A stretch of DNA of 64,000 nucleotides from an uncultured Caldilineaceae bacterium (GTDB lineage Bacteria; Chloroflexota; Anaerolineae; Caldilineales; Caldilineaceae), in contig OY282381.1 in NCBI GenBank assembly GCA_958295915.1, forward strand, positions 3,804,722 through 3,868,721, given 5' to 3'. The translations under genes and the position numbers were made by a program. The notes below the pieces were generated by a model. That model had not been told where the DNA came from. It saw only the letters and a program-made list of their open reading frames with translations, and did no database searches. Shown piece by piece: positions 1-9,084 of the stretch. Every line of letters starts with the position of its first letter. Positions within the stretch are counted from its first letter, which is position 1.

Positions 1-954
1 GGCCGTTGCTTCCGTATCGGCTCGCTGCGCTTCCCTATCCGCCCTGGCGACAGCGGCCTGATATCCGGGCAGGACATACCCACTATACACCTCGTCCAGA
101 GCCAACTCTTCTATATCCGGCCGCCGAAACAGATCTCTCCGCCGAAACTGGAACCCAGGCAACACCGCGGAGCGGATCACACCCTCCGCATCAGGCTGCA
201 TCTCTTCGTAGCGCCCACCCGCGCCGAGGCGATAGAAGCGCATGTGCCGGCCGCTGGGATCGAGAATGAAGTATTCCTGCACCCCAGCCAGAGCATAGTC
301 CCTCTTCTTCTCCTCCGTATCCCGACGCGCCTCCGCCAGTGTCGAATCGGACACCGACTCCACGCACATATCGCAGACCCCCTTAAACGCCCGATCATCC
401 TCCTCCCAAGGCGTCCGGTTGTCAAACCGAACCACGCCGATGTCCGGCTTGCGTACCGCCTCCCGCATCCCGGACAGCTCTGCCGGGTCCGGCATGGTCA
501 GATTGAAGCCGGTCTCCAGATTGATCAGCCTGGCAATCGGTTGGGAGCTCCCGTCGCCGCGTCCGCGGGCTCCATGGACCCTTTGGCTTTGCGTATAGCG
601 GCGCATGAGATCGAGAAACCAATTGTAGAGCTCGATTTGAGAGGGTGTGGGCAAGGGTTTGGCCTCCAGGATGCCGTTGTTCCATTCATAGCTGACGTCG
701 ATGTCCGGGTAGGGGTGTTCATACCACTTGGCCCAGTACTCTGCCTTGGAGACATAGCGGCCATCGTCGGGCGCAAGGGGGCTGACCGCCGTGTCGGATG
801 TCTCTTCCTCCCATCTGCCGGGTATGCCTGTATCATCCGCCGGGCGACCGTTGACCTGCTCTACCTGTTCCCGAGGCGCGTCACGCAACGCCGCTTTGGA
901 CAGGGCAATCTCCGAGGGTTTCAGGATCGTTGCCCTGTTCAATTTGGATTCCAT
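1..954 (-). CDS. Uma2 family endonuclease (DUF820), 3' end outside window
   Basis: The frame is open from an ATG at 954-952 to the left edge of the window (318 codons), with a strong GGAGGG ribosome site just upstream. The protein shows the Uma2/DUF820 restriction-endonuclease-like pattern: KPDIGVVRFD near residue 170, CVESVSDST, then RRDTEEKKRDYALAGVQEY and FILDPSGRHMRFY, which fit the PD-(D/E)xK core. The C-terminal part (RRRDLFRRPDIEELALDEVYSGY) is an acidic helical tail. This is the only full-length Uma2 copy here. Its 3' third recurs as fragments before each dehydrogenase gene at 4376, 8488, 11581, 13717 and 16509. The biological role of Uma2 proteins is poorly known; in Cyanobacteria and Chloroflexota they are abundant and often multiplied. 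It lies downstream of copy A of the dehydrogenase array, on the same strand. Confidence 0.85.
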   Translation of the reverse strand, partial: MESKLNRATILKPSEIALSKAALRDAPREQVEQVNGRPADDTGIPGRWEEETSDTAVSPLAPDDGRYVSKAEYWAKWYEHPYPDIDVSYEWNNGILEAKPLPTPSQIELYNWFLDLMRRYTQSQRVHGARGRGDGSSQPIARLINLETGFNLTMPDPAELSGMREAVRKPDIGVVRFDNRTPWEEDDRAFKGVCDMCVESVSDSTLAEARRDTEEKKRDYALAGVQEYFILDPSGRHMRFYRLGAGGRYEEMQPDAEGVIRSAVLPGFQFRRRDLFRRPDIEELALDEVYSGYVLPGYQAAVARADREAQRADTEATA

Positions 955-1227
955 GCTCCCTCCTCTCGTCCTGACATAACGGGCAGCCCCGCCTCTCTGT
1001 GAAAATTCTATCACGGTTTACACTGCCGGGCTATGTCGTTTCGGTCACGCCTCCTGTCCATATCAGGATTTTCCAGATTCACAGGAGTATCCTGAAGATC
1101 GAGGTCGGCCTTCGTCAACCTGTACGCCTGCTGCCAGTAGCCCTTCAACGAGGAAATGAACCTGGAGAAAGAGAAAAATCTCTCTGACATAGTTTATCCA
1201 CATTGTGGATGGCTACAAATTGGCTCT
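955..1227. other. Intergenic segment, no gene seen
   Basis: No convincing ORF is present. The segment holds the Uma2 ribosome site at its left end and an ATCCACA-T-TGTGGAT palindrome at 1196-1210, which overlaps a DnaA-box-like TTATCCACA. No role is proposed. Confidence 0.4.
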
Positions 1228-1523
1228 TCATTTGGTCGATCCGAGAAAATCCGCAATGATTCGCGCTTCCTCTTCGGTAATATCCATATCGGACATTGAG
1301 GTTCCCGGGGCGAATTGAGACGGATTGACAAGGAATTCCGCCAGTTTCTCCCGTGTCCAGACGATATTCAGCGAAGTCAGGGCAGCCGAAGCGTTGTAGC
1401 CAGCGACGCGACCGGCCCGCCGTCCAATCACGCCGCCCAGATGCGGCCCAATGGGATGCTCCGCAACCAAGTTGTGACAACTTCCGCATCGCGCGGCAAA
1501 AGTGCCGCGCCGGAAAGTTCGCC
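1228..1523 (-). pseudogene. Detached cytochrome c domain of dehydrogenase copy A
   Basis: This is the 3' end of copy A, cut off by two lesions that are visible against copies B, C and E. A C-to-T change turns the CAA after TDDR into TAA (1524-1526). The A-run near 1497-1500 has four A instead of five, which shifts the frame before the haem motif. In the shifted frame the domain remains readable (GPHLGGVIGRRAGRVAGY, GTSMSDMDITEEEARIIADFL), including the presumed Met haem ligand. The CGSCH haem site is out of frame with the dehydrogenase. As given, the haem domain cannot be made as part of the protein. Confidence 0.85.
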
Positions 1524-4379
1524 TTACCGATCGTCCGTCTGCATGGAGGGCGGCCAGGAGACTTCGCCGCTAAGGCTCTCCACGCCTATAGTCTGGCCGG
1601 TAGCGATATGTTTGATGTCATACTGTGGAAGATCACGCATCACAATGCAATTCTCCCCCACCGAAACGTCATAATCGTTGTAAAGAAAGTCCAGGTTGTC
1701 GAAACCGTATTGCTTACGCTCCTCGGGAAGGTCATTCACGTGAACGGGCGTTATTTGTAAGAAGAATCTATGCTCGATATCGTCCTCGCTACAAGGGCTT
1801 TTCACATATAGCAACCGGCTTTCGTGGATATATACATCATACTCGTTGGAGCGAATTATGGGATCGCCGGCTTCCTCAATGATTCTGAAAATATCTATAA
1901 CATCATGCTCGCCTCTCCAGACGGGCGGCCAGGAGACTTCGCCGCTAGGGCTCTCCACACGCATAGTCTGGCCGGTAGCGATATGTTTGATGTCATACTG
2001 TGGAAGATCACGCATCACAATGCAATTCTCCCCCACCGGAACGCCATAATCGCTGTAAGGAAAGTCCAGGTTGTCGAAACCGTGTTGCTTACGCTCCTCG
2101 GGAAGGTCATTCATGTGAACGGGCGTTATGTGTAAGAAGAATCTATGCTCGATATCGTCCTCGCTACAAGGGCTTTTCACATATAGCAACCGGCTTTCGT
2201 GGATATATACATCATAGTTGGAGCGAATTATGGGATCGCCGGCTTCCTCAATGATTCTGAAAATATCTATATAAACATCATGCTCGTCTTTCCAGACGGG
2301 CGCCCAGGAGACTTCGCCGCTAGAGCTCTCCACACGCATAGTCTGGCCGGTGGCGATATGTTTGATGTCATACTGTGGAAGATCACGCATCACAATGCAA
2401 TTCTCCCTCATCGAAACGCCATAATCGTTGTAAAGAAAGTTCAGGTTGTCGAAACCGTATTGCTTACGCTCCTCGGGAAGGTCATTCACGTGAACGGGCG
2501 TTATGTGTAAGAAGAATCTATGCTCGATATCGTCCTCGCTACAAGGGCTTCCTTTCACATATAGCAACCGGCTTTCGTGGATATATACATCATAGTTGGA
2601 GCGAATTATGGGATCGCCGGCTTCCTCAATGATTCTGAAAATATCTATATAAACATCACGCTCGTCTTTCCAGACGGGCGTCCAGGAGACTTCGCCGCTA
2701 GGGCTCTCCACACGCATAGTCTGGCCGGTGGCGATATGTTTGATGTCATACTGTGGAAGATCACGCATCACAATGCAATTCTCCCTCATCGAAACGCCAT
2801 AATCGTTGTAAAGAAAGTTCAGGTTGTCGAAACCGTATTGCTTACGCTCCTCGGGAAGGTCATTCACGTGAACGGGCGTTATGTGTAAGAAGAATCTATG
2901 CTCGATATCGTCCTCGCTACAAGGGCTTCCTTTCACATATAGCAACCGGCTTTCGTGGATATATACATCATAGTTGGAGCGAATTATGGGATCGCCGGCT
3001 TCCTCAATGATTCTGAAAATATCTATACAAACATCATGCGCATCATGCGAATAGATACTGCTCTCATCCTGACAGTATACCGGGGCGCGCTGCAGAAACA
3101 GTATCTTGGCATCATCGAACAACAGAGCTATGCGGCCGTCGGACATCTGTGTCATGTCGCGGATACGAGAGCCTATCTCGATCCGCTCAACGTACACGAC
3201 GCGTTTTTCTTGAAGACGGACTCGAAATATAGATTCAGCTCTCAGGGAAGCAATCAGCAAATCGTTTTGCCATAAAGGAAACAGTTGACTGTCGCTGACG
3301 ATAATGCTGGATGGCGCGATCGACGGTACCCAGGCAAACACGGGCATTTCGAAACCATCATGTCGCCCCTGCACCTCGTTATAGCGCCATATCTTATTTT
3401 CATACTGAGTGCCATAGGTAACGTAGTGCCATCCATAGTGCAAACCTGGTCTCAATATGTTGAGTTCATCGCCTCCCCGCGGCCCATGGTCGGCTGCCCA
3501 TAGAGTGCCGTCTTCATCTCGCGCGAAACCCTGTGAATTGCGTAGACCGCTGGCTAGGATTTCCACGTTACCGCTTGTTAAGTGGATACGAACCAGCTTG
3601 CCTAAGTGGAGATCAGAGGATTCATATGAGACATCTACGCCCCACCATCCGTCCTTCCATCCGTGAGCGCCTATGACAACCAGGAGATGTTCGGCCCCAT
3701 CCATCAACATCCGGCCGCCTGCCCTCTGTCCGGGAAAATCGTCAAGCAACGGGATGCACGGCTTGGCAATGAATTCCGTCTTCCAAGGGTCGAAAGTCAT
3801 TGCTTGCTCAGTATCCAAATGCAACAATGCCGAAGAGATGCGAAACTCTATACAGTCTTCAACGAAATAATGATGTGAAACAAATAACCTAAGTTTGTCT
3901 GGCAGTTGCTCGTGAAGCAAAATATCAGCAACCCGAAATAGAGACAGAGCCTTATCTGTGAGCCCGCTGGATTCCAGAGCTGACTGGCTCATGGGGATCC
4001 TTTCCTTCAAATAGACCACTTCGCCATCAGGCTGAATCAGAGCGATTCGTCCTTTAGTCGTTACCAGCAGCAGTTTGTCTCCCAGTGGCTCGATAGCGCC
4101 GCCCCAGCCCGAGAATTTTTCAAGCTCAACCGTCTGTTGTTGAAGCGCATACAAGTGGGATTTAATTATAGGAAGGTCACTGTTGGTAAATGCTTGGTTG
4201 ACAAGCGATGGAGCATTGAGCGCTGGGGCCTCCTTGGCCAATGTTGGCTGAAAGAGAAGAAGCGTCAGTATGAGGAGTGCGGCGTAAATCAGGAACGAAT
4301 TGAACCTTCCTAAACGTTCTCTCCCTCCCCCTATAAAACAATATATATTTTTGTATAAATGTATAAATCTTGGATTCAT
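1524..4379 (-). CDS. PQQ-type sugar dehydrogenase with four 124-aa repeats, copy A (haem domain lost)
   Basis: This 951-residue protein starts MNPRFIHLYKNIY, followed by a G-rich stretch and a hydrophobic segment (FLIYAALLILTLLLFQPTLA, about residues 29-48) that looks like a signal peptide or anchor. Residues ~60-440 match the glucose/sorbosone dehydrogenase (GSDH) propeller: LGKLVRIHL, GLRNSQGFARDEDGTLWAAD, GGDELNILRPGLHYGWHYV, MPVFAWVPSIAPSSIIV and IGSRIRDMTQMSDGRIALL. Family members oxidise aldoses with PQQ in the periplasm. Four ~124-residue repeats then follow to residue ~943, and the frame stops at a nonsense codon. The start ATG overlaps the Uma2-fragment stop as ATGA, suggesting translational coupling. 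The G-tract here is interrupted (C3-T-C5 on the plus strand) and in frame. Substitutions such as WAADHGPRGG show that it is the most diverged copy. Confidence 0.85.
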   Translation of the reverse strand: MNPRFIHLYKNIYCFIGGGRERLGRFNSFLIYAALLILTLLLFQPTLAKEAPALNAPSLVNQAFTNSDLPIIKSHLYALQQQTVELEKFSGWGGAIEPLGDKLLLVTTKGRIALIQPDGEVVYLKERIPMSQSALESSGLTDKALSLFRVADILLHEQLPDKLRLFVSHHYFVEDCIEFRISSALLHLDTEQAMTFDPWKTEFIAKPCIPLLDDFPGQRAGGRMLMDGAEHLLVVIGAHGWKDGWWGVDVSYESSDLHLGKLVRIHLTSGNVEILASGLRNSQGFARDEDGTLWAADHGPRGGDELNILRPGLHYGWHYVTYGTQYENKIWRYNEVQGRHDGFEMPVFAWVPSIAPSSIIVSDSQLFPLWQNDLLIASLRAESIFRVRLQEKRVVYVERIEIGSRIRDMTQMSDGRIALLFDDAKILFLQRAPVYCQDESSIYSHDAHDVCIDIFRIIEEAGDPIIRSNYDVYIHESRLLYVKGSPCSEDDIEHRFFLHITPVHVNDLPEERKQYGFDNLNFLYNDYGVSMRENCIVMRDLPQYDIKHIATGQTMRVESPSGEVSWTPVWKDERDVYIDIFRIIEEAGDPIIRSNYDVYIHESRLLYVKGSPCSEDDIEHRFFLHITPVHVNDLPEERKQYGFDNLNFLYNDYGVSMRENCIVMRDLPQYDIKHIATGQTMRVESSSGEVSWAPVWKDEHDVYIDIFRIIEEAGDPIIRSNYDVYIHESRLLYVKSPCSEDDIEHRFFLHITPVHMNDLPEERKQHGFDNLDFPYSDYGVPVGENCIVMRDLPQYDIKHIATGQTMRVESPSGEVSWPPVWRGEHDVIDIFRIIEEAGDPIIRSNEYDVYIHESRLLYVKSPCSEDDIEHRFFLQITPVHVNDLPEERKQYGFDNLDFLYNDYDVSVGENCIVMRDLPQYDIKHIATGQTIGVESLSGEVSWPPSMQTDDR
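1545..3033 (-). repeat. Four in-frame ~374-bp repeats inside copy A
   Basis: Four units of about 372-378 bp each encode about 124 residues (IDIFRIIEEAGDPIIRSNYD ... DIKHIATGQ). Unit borders fall near 1905, 2277 and 2655. Two adjacent units carry the same small in-frame insertion (VKGSPCSEDD instead of VKSPCSEDD), so one was recently duplicated from the other. Each unit has two cysteines (SPCSEDD and GENCIVMRD), which may form a disulphide. Confidence 0.9.
4323..4331 (-). promoter_or_regulatory. Interrupted G-tract in the start region of copy A
   Basis: On the plus strand the tract reads C3-T-C5. Fifteen bases separate the conserved TAAACG and TATAAAA, which keeps the frame open. It is the short, interrupted counterpart of the pure tracts in copies C, D and E and should be more stable. 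Confidence 0.6.
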
Positions 4380-4837
4380 TTCGGTTTTCCGCCTGAAGGG
4401 TACCTGTTTTCACAAGCTATTATATCTCTTGCAGCCGCTTCCGTATCGGCTCGCTGCGCTTCCCTATCCGCCCTGGCGACAGCGGCCTGATATCCGGGCA
4501 GGACATACCCACTATACACCTCGTCCAGAGCCAACTCTTCTATAGCCGGCCGCCGAAACAGATCTCGCCGCCGAAACTGGAACCCAGGCAACACCGCGGA
4601 GCGGACCACACCCTCCGCATCAGGCTGAATCTCTTCGTAGCGCCCACCCGCGCCGAGGCGATAGAAGCGCATGTGCCGGCCGCTGGGATCGAGAATGAAG
4701 TATTCCTGCACCCCAGCCAGAGCATAGTCCCTCTTCTTCTCCGTATCCCGACGCGCCTCCGCCAGTGTCGAATCGGACACCGACTCCACGCATATATCGC
4801 AGACCCCCTTAAACGCCCGATCATCATCCTCCCAATG
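4376..4837 (-). pseudogene. Uma2 endonuclease 3' fragment before copy A
   Basis: This is homologous to the C-terminal half of the Uma2 gene at 1-954, from about WEEDDRAFKGVCDMCVESVSD onward (here PPHWEDDDRAFKGVCDICVE). The N-terminal half, including the KPDIG acidic motif, is missing. The frame opens immediately after the SDR stop codon and has no good start; a GTG at 4789 would give 137 residues. It ends PSGGKPK with its TGA overlapping the ATG of copy A. It may now act mainly as a leader that carries ribosomes to the dehydrogenase start. Confidence 0.8.
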
Positions 4838-4879
4838 CGGTGGTGAAATCTGGGCCTGTAAATGCGCTACTCCCGCGCT

Positions 4880-5659
4880 TCATTCTGCCCAGGCGCCTTT
4901 GGCCATCAAACCACCGTCCACATTGACATATTCGCCAGTCATGAAGGACGCAGCCTCGCTACTGAGGAACAGAACCACCGCAGCGATCTCCTCCGGCCTG
5001 CCGATCCGCCCCAGAGGGTGCGCGCCAGCCGCGCTCCGCCGTAGCGCCTCATAGTCGTGGTTGACGCTTTCCAACGCCAGGTTCGTCTCTATCGTGCCAG
5101 GATTGACCGCCAAGACGCGAATGGTATCCGCCGCATAGTCTAAAGCCAACTGCTGCGTGAGGGAAAGCATCCCCCCTTTGCTTGCCGCATAGGCCGGCAC
5201 GCCTTTCATCGACTGGCGGCCCTGCACGCTGGCAATATTGACGATGACGCCCCCGCCCCGTTTCCGCATCTCCGGTACCGTATATTTTGACATCAGAAAT
5301 CCGCTCTTCAAATTGACAGCCAAAATGCGGTCCCATGCCTCTTCAGACAGTTCATGGGCGGGGAGGTAACTGTCCAGCGGCTGGATGCCCGCGTTATTGA
5401 CGAGAATATCTATCCCGCTACCCCCGGCCGCCTGGCGTACCAACTCCTGGCAGACAGCTGCCTGCGAAACATCGGCATCTACAAAGGTGATCGACCCGGT
5501 CAGCGACGCGGCCTCGCCTTCGATGCGCGCCCCGGCCTCTGTGTCCACATCCGCGCTGAATACACTGGCCCCGGCCTGGGCAAATGCCAGCGCGATAGCC
5601 CCCCCGATGCCCTTCGCCCCACCTGTCACAATCACTGTTTTGTTGCTGAAATCGTCCAT
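4880..5659 (-). CDS. SDR family NAD(P)-dependent oxidoreductase
   Basis: This is a classical short-chain dehydrogenase of 259 residues, the usual family length. Visible motifs are the TGGAKGIG nucleotide-binding loop (residues 12-19), DADV, NNAG (88-91), Asn116, catalytic Ser144, and Tyr157/Lys161 in YAASK, then the NPGTIETN segment and the C-terminal YVNVDGG. Asp37 at the end of the second strand suggests NAD rather than NADP, as an inference. It starts ATGGACGATTTC after a GGAGAACAGATC ribosome site. It lies between copy B (upstream) and the Uma2 fragment plus copy A (downstream). It is the only intact SDR, but pieces of it are scattered in the array: 11786-11891 is identical to 5358-5463, and a 42-bp segment (5477-5518) recurs in copies C and E. 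The substrate is unknown. Confidence 0.93.
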   Translation of the reverse strand: MDDFSNKTVIVTGGAKGIGGAIALAFAQAGASVFSADVDTEAGARIEGEAASLTGSITFVDADVSQAAVCQELVRQAAGGSGIDILVNNAGIQPLDSYLPAHELSEEAWDRILAVNLKSGFLMSKYTVPEMRKRGGGVIVNIASVQGRQSMKGVPAYAASKGGMLSLTQQLALDYAADTIRVLAVNPGTIETNLALESVNHDYEALRRSAAGAHPLGRIGRPEEIAAVVLFLSSEAASFMTGEYVNVDGGLMAKGAWAE

Positions 5660-5710
5660 GATCTGTTCTCCTTGTTTTCAGCGTTCTGTAAATTTCGGCT
5701 GCGTTGCCAA

Positions 5711-8491
5711 TCATTTGGTCGATCCGAGAAAATCCGCAATGATTCGCGCTTCCTCTTCGGTAATATCCATATCGGACATTGAGGTTCCCGAGGCGAATTG
5801 AGACGGATTGACAAGGAATTCCGCCAGTTTCTCCCGTGTCCAGACGATATTCAGCGAAGTCAGGGCAGCCGAGGCGTTGTAGCCAGCGACGCGACCGGCC
5901 CGCCGTCCAATCACGCCGCCCAGATGCGGCCCAATGGTATGCTCCGCAACCAAGTTGTGACAACTTCCGCATCGCGCGGCAAAAAGTGCCGCGCCGGAAA
6001 GTTCGCCTTGCCGATCGTCCGTCTGCATGGAGGGCGCCCAGGAGACTTCGCCGCTAAGGCTCTCCACGCTTATAGTCTGGCCGGTAGCGATATGTTTGAT
6101 GTCATACTGTGGAAGATCACGCATCACAATGCAATTCTCCCCCACCGAAACGTCATAATCGTTGTAAAGAAAGTCCAGGTTGTCGAAACCGTGTTGCTTA
6201 CGCTCCTCGGGAAGGTCATTCACGTGAACGGGCGTTATGTGTAAGAAGAATCTATGCTCGATATCGTCCTCGCTACAAGGGCTTTTCACATATAGCAACC
6301 GGCTTTCGTGGATATATACATCATAGTTGGAGCGAATTATGGGATCGCCGGCTTCCTCAATGATTCTGAAAATATCTATAACATCATGCTCGCCTCTCCA
6401 GACGGGCGGCCAGGAGACTTCGCCGCTAGGGCTCTCCACACGTATAGTCTGGCCGGTAGCGATATGTTTGATGTCATACTGTGGAAGATCACGCATCACA
6501 CTGCAATTCTCCCCCACCGAAACGCCATAATCGCTGTAAGGAAAGTCCAGGTTGTCGAAACCGTATTGCTTACGCTCCTCGGGAAGGTCATTCATGTGAA
6601 CGGGCGTTATGTGTAAGAAGAATCTATGCTCGATATCGTCCTCGCTACAAGGGCTTTTCACATATAGCAACCGGCTTTCGTGGATATATACATCATAGGT
6701 GGAGCGAATTATGGGATCGCCGGCTTCCTCAATGATTCTGAAAATATCTATATAAACATCATGCTCGCCTCTCCAGACGGGCGCCCAGTAGACTTCGCCG
6801 CTAGGGCTCTTCACACGCATAGTCTGGCCGGTGGCGATATGTTTGATGTCATACTGTGGAAGATCACGCATCACAATGCAATTCTCCCCCACCGAAACGC
6901 CATAATCGTTGTAAGAAAAGCCCAGGTTGTCGAAACCGTATTGCTTACGCTCCTCGGGAAGGTCTTTCATGTAAACGGGCGTTATGTGTAAGAAGAATCT
7001 ATGCTCGATATCGTCCTCGCTACAAGGGCTTTTCACATATAGCAACCGGCTTTCGTGGATATATACATCATAGTTGGAGCGAATTATGGGATCGCCGGCT
7101 TCCTCAATGATTCTGAAAATATCTATACAAACATCATGCGCATCATGCGCATAGATCGAAGCGATACTGCTCTCATCCTGACAGTATACCGGGGCGCGCT
7201 GCAGAAACTGTATCGTGGCATTATCGATCAACAGAGCTATGCGGCCGTCGGACATCTGTGTCATGTCGCGGATACGAGAGCCTATCTCGATCCGCTCAAC
7301 GTACACGACGCGTTTTTCGTGAAGACGGACTCGAAATATAGATTTAGCCGCCAGGGAAGCAATCAGCAAATCGTTTTGCCATAAAGGAAACAGTTGACTG
7401 TCGCTGACGATAATGTTGGATGGCGCGATCGCCGGTACCCAGGCAAACGCGGGCATTTTGAAACCATCATGTCGCCCCTGCACCTTGCTATGCGGCCATA
7501 TCTTATTTCCATACGCAATACCATGGGTAACGTAGGGCCATCCATAGTGCGCGCCCGCTCTCAATATGTTGAGTTCATCGCCTCCCTGCGGCCCATGTTC
7601 GGCTGCCCATAGAGTGCCGTCCGCATCTCGCGTGAAACCCTGTGGATTGCGAAGACCTCTGGCCAGTATATCCGCCCCGCCGCTTGTTAATTCGATACGA
7701 ACCAGCGTGCCTAAGTGGGAATCAGGATCATCTATCGTTTTCCACGGATTCAATGTGTGACCGCCAATGACAACCAGGAGATGTTCGGCGCCATCCATTA
7801 ACATCCGGCCGCCGGACTCATGTCCTCCTTGAAAGCCGATCTCTGGGGAAACCGTGATGCACGGATTCGCTCTGAATTCCGTCTTCCAAGGACCGAGAGT
7901 CATTGCTCGCTCAGTATCCAAATGCAACAATGTAGAAGAGATGCGAAATTCTATACAGTCTCCAACGAAATAATGATGTGAAACAAATAACCTGAATTTG
8001 TCTGGCAGTTGCTCGTGAAGCAAAATATCAGCAACCCGAAATCGAGACAGATCTATAGCTGGGAGCCCGATGGATTCCAGAGCTGACTCGTTCATAGGGA
8101 CCTTTTCTTCCAAATAGACCACTTCGCCATCACCATGAATCAGAGCGATTCGCCCTCTTGGCGTCACCAGCAGCAGTTTATCTCCCAGTGGCTCGATAGC
8201 GCCGCCCCAGCCCGAGAATTTTTCAAGCTTAACCTTCTGTTGTTGAAGCGCATACAAGTGAGACTCAATTATCGGAAGCTCGCTGTCGGCGAGGATCCTC
8301 TGGCCGACTTGGTTGACAAGCGATGTATCTCTGCGGGCCTCCTTGGCCAATGTTGGCTGAAAGAGAAGAAGCGTCAGTATGAGGAGTGCGGCGTAAATCA
8401 GGAACGAATTGAACCTTCCTAAACGCTTTCTCCCCCCTCCTCCTATAAAATAATATATATTTTTATATAAATGTATGAATCTTGGATTCAT
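5711..8491 (-). CDS. Quinohemoprotein: PQQ-type sugar dehydrogenase, three repeats and cytochrome c, copy B (intact)
   Basis: This 926-residue protein is the best reference copy. Its order is a hydrophobic signal/anchor (~30-50); a GSDH propeller (~60-440) with GLRNPQGFTRDADGTLWAAE, GGDELNILRAGAHYGWPYV and MPAFAWVPAIAPSNIIV; three 124-aa repeats (~447-818); and a cytochrome c domain from about residue 825 with CGSCH, IGPHLGGVIGRRAG and the likely Met ligand in GTSMSDM. Electrons from sugar oxidation would pass from PQQ to the fused haem; this follows from the two families and was not tested. The ATG overlaps the stop of the 74-aa chimeric ORF upstream as ATGA. The tract in the start region is interrupted (C6-T-C2-T-C2) and in frame. 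The SDR gene follows on the same strand. Confidence 0.88.
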   Translation of the reverse strand: MNPRFIHLYKNIYYFIGGGGRKRLGRFNSFLIYAALLILTLLLFQPTLAKEARRDTSLVNQVGQRILADSELPIIESHLYALQQQKVKLEKFSGWGGAIEPLGDKLLLVTPRGRIALIHGDGEVVYLEEKVPMNESALESIGLPAIDLSRFRVADILLHEQLPDKFRLFVSHHYFVGDCIEFRISSTLLHLDTERAMTLGPWKTEFRANPCITVSPEIGFQGGHESGGRMLMDGAEHLLVVIGGHTLNPWKTIDDPDSHLGTLVRIELTSGGADILARGLRNPQGFTRDADGTLWAAEHGPQGGDELNILRAGAHYGWPYVTHGIAYGNKIWPHSKVQGRHDGFKMPAFAWVPAIAPSNIIVSDSQLFPLWQNDLLIASLAAKSIFRVRLHEKRVVYVERIEIGSRIRDMTQMSDGRIALLIDNATIQFLQRAPVYCQDESSIASIYAHDAHDVCIDIFRIIEEAGDPIIRSNYDVYIHESRLLYVKSPCSEDDIEHRFFLHITPVYMKDLPEERKQYGFDNLGFSYNDYGVSVGENCIVMRDLPQYDIKHIATGQTMRVKSPSGEVYWAPVWRGEHDVYIDIFRIIEEAGDPIIRSTYDVYIHESRLLYVKSPCSEDDIEHRFFLHITPVHMNDLPEERKQYGFDNLDFPYSDYGVSVGENCSVMRDLPQYDIKHIATGQTIRVESPSGEVSWPPVWRGEHDVIDIFRIIEEAGDPIIRSNYDVYIHESRLLYVKSPCSEDDIEHRFFLHITPVHVNDLPEERKQHGFDNLDFLYNDYDVSVGENCIVMRDLPQYDIKHIATGQTISVESLSGEVSWAPSMQTDDRQGELSGAALFAARCGSCHNLVAEHTIGPHLGGVIGRRAGRVAGYNASAALTSLNIVWTREKLAEFLVNPSQFASGTSMSDMDITEEEARIIADFLGSTK
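6018..7137 (-). repeat. Three in-frame ~374-bp repeats inside copy B
   Basis: Three units code for the same ~124-residue module as in copy A, with borders near 6385 and 6760. Small differences (SNYD/STYD, VYMKDLPE/VHMNDLPE) distinguish the units. Confidence 0.9.
8432..8443 (-). promoter_or_regulatory. Interrupted G-tract in the start region of copy B
   Basis: The plus strand reads C6-T-C2-T-C2. The TAAACG-to-TATAAAA spacing is 18 bases, in frame with copy A (15). T interruptions should reduce slippage. Confidence 0.6.
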
Positions 8492-8712
8492 TTCGGTTTT
8501 CCGCCTGAAGAGTACCTGTTTTCACAAGCTATTATATCTCCTTCAGCCGCTTCCGTATCGGCTCGCTGCGCTTCCCTATCCGCCCTGGCGACAGCGGCCT
8601 GATATCCGGGCAGGACATACCCACTATACACCTCGTCCAGAGCCAACTCTTCTATATCCGGCCACCGAAACAGATCTCGCCGCCGAAAGCGGGGAGGTAA
8701 CAAATCGCCCAT
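8488..8712 (-). CDS. 74-aa chimeric SDR/Uma2 ORF, coupled to copy B
   Basis: The ORF begins with the ribosome site, start codon and first codons of the SDR gene (ATGGGCGATTTG against ATGGACGATTTC). It continues with a 13-bp SDR segment (8689-8701, matching 5358-5370, read in another frame), then with the Uma2 tail in its own frame (FRRRDLFRWPDIEELALDEV ... SGGKPK). A deletion inside an older SDR copy fused to Uma2 explains it. A good ribosome site (AAGGAGCACAGATC) precedes the ATG, and the TGA overlaps the ATG of copy B (ATGA). It may be a translated leader that feeds ribosomes to copy B. The same structure precedes copy D, so the fusion was duplicated with the array. It has no nuclease core, so Uma2 activity is unlikely. 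Confidence 0.65.
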   Translation of the reverse strand: MGDLLPPRFRRRDLFRWPDIEELALDEVYSGYVLPGYQAAVARADREAQRADTEAAEGDIIACENRYSSGGKPK

Positions 8713-9084
8713 GATCTGTGCTCCTTGTTTTCAGCGTTCTGTAAATTTCGGCTTCGTTGCCAATCATTTGGTCGATCCGAGAAAATCCGCAATGATTCGC
8801 GCTTCCTCTTCGGTGATATCCATATCGGACATTGAGGTTCCCGGGGCGAATTGAGACGGATTGACAAGGAATTCCGCCAGTTTCTCCCGTGTCCAGACGA
8901 TGTTCAGCGAAGTCAGGGCAGCCGAGGCGTTGTAGCCAGCGACGCGACCGGCCCGCCGTCCAATCACGCCGCCCAGATGCGGCCCAATGGTATGCTCCGC
9001 AACCAAGTTGTGACAACTTCCGCATCGCGCGGCAAAAAGTGCCGCGCCGGAAAGTTCGCCTTGCCGATCGTCCGTCTGCATAGA

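Noticed and set aside
1194..1210. DnaA-box-like TTATCCACA within a palindrome
   Set aside because: A single site without a cluster, dnaA or AT-rich unwinding region; chance is sufficient.
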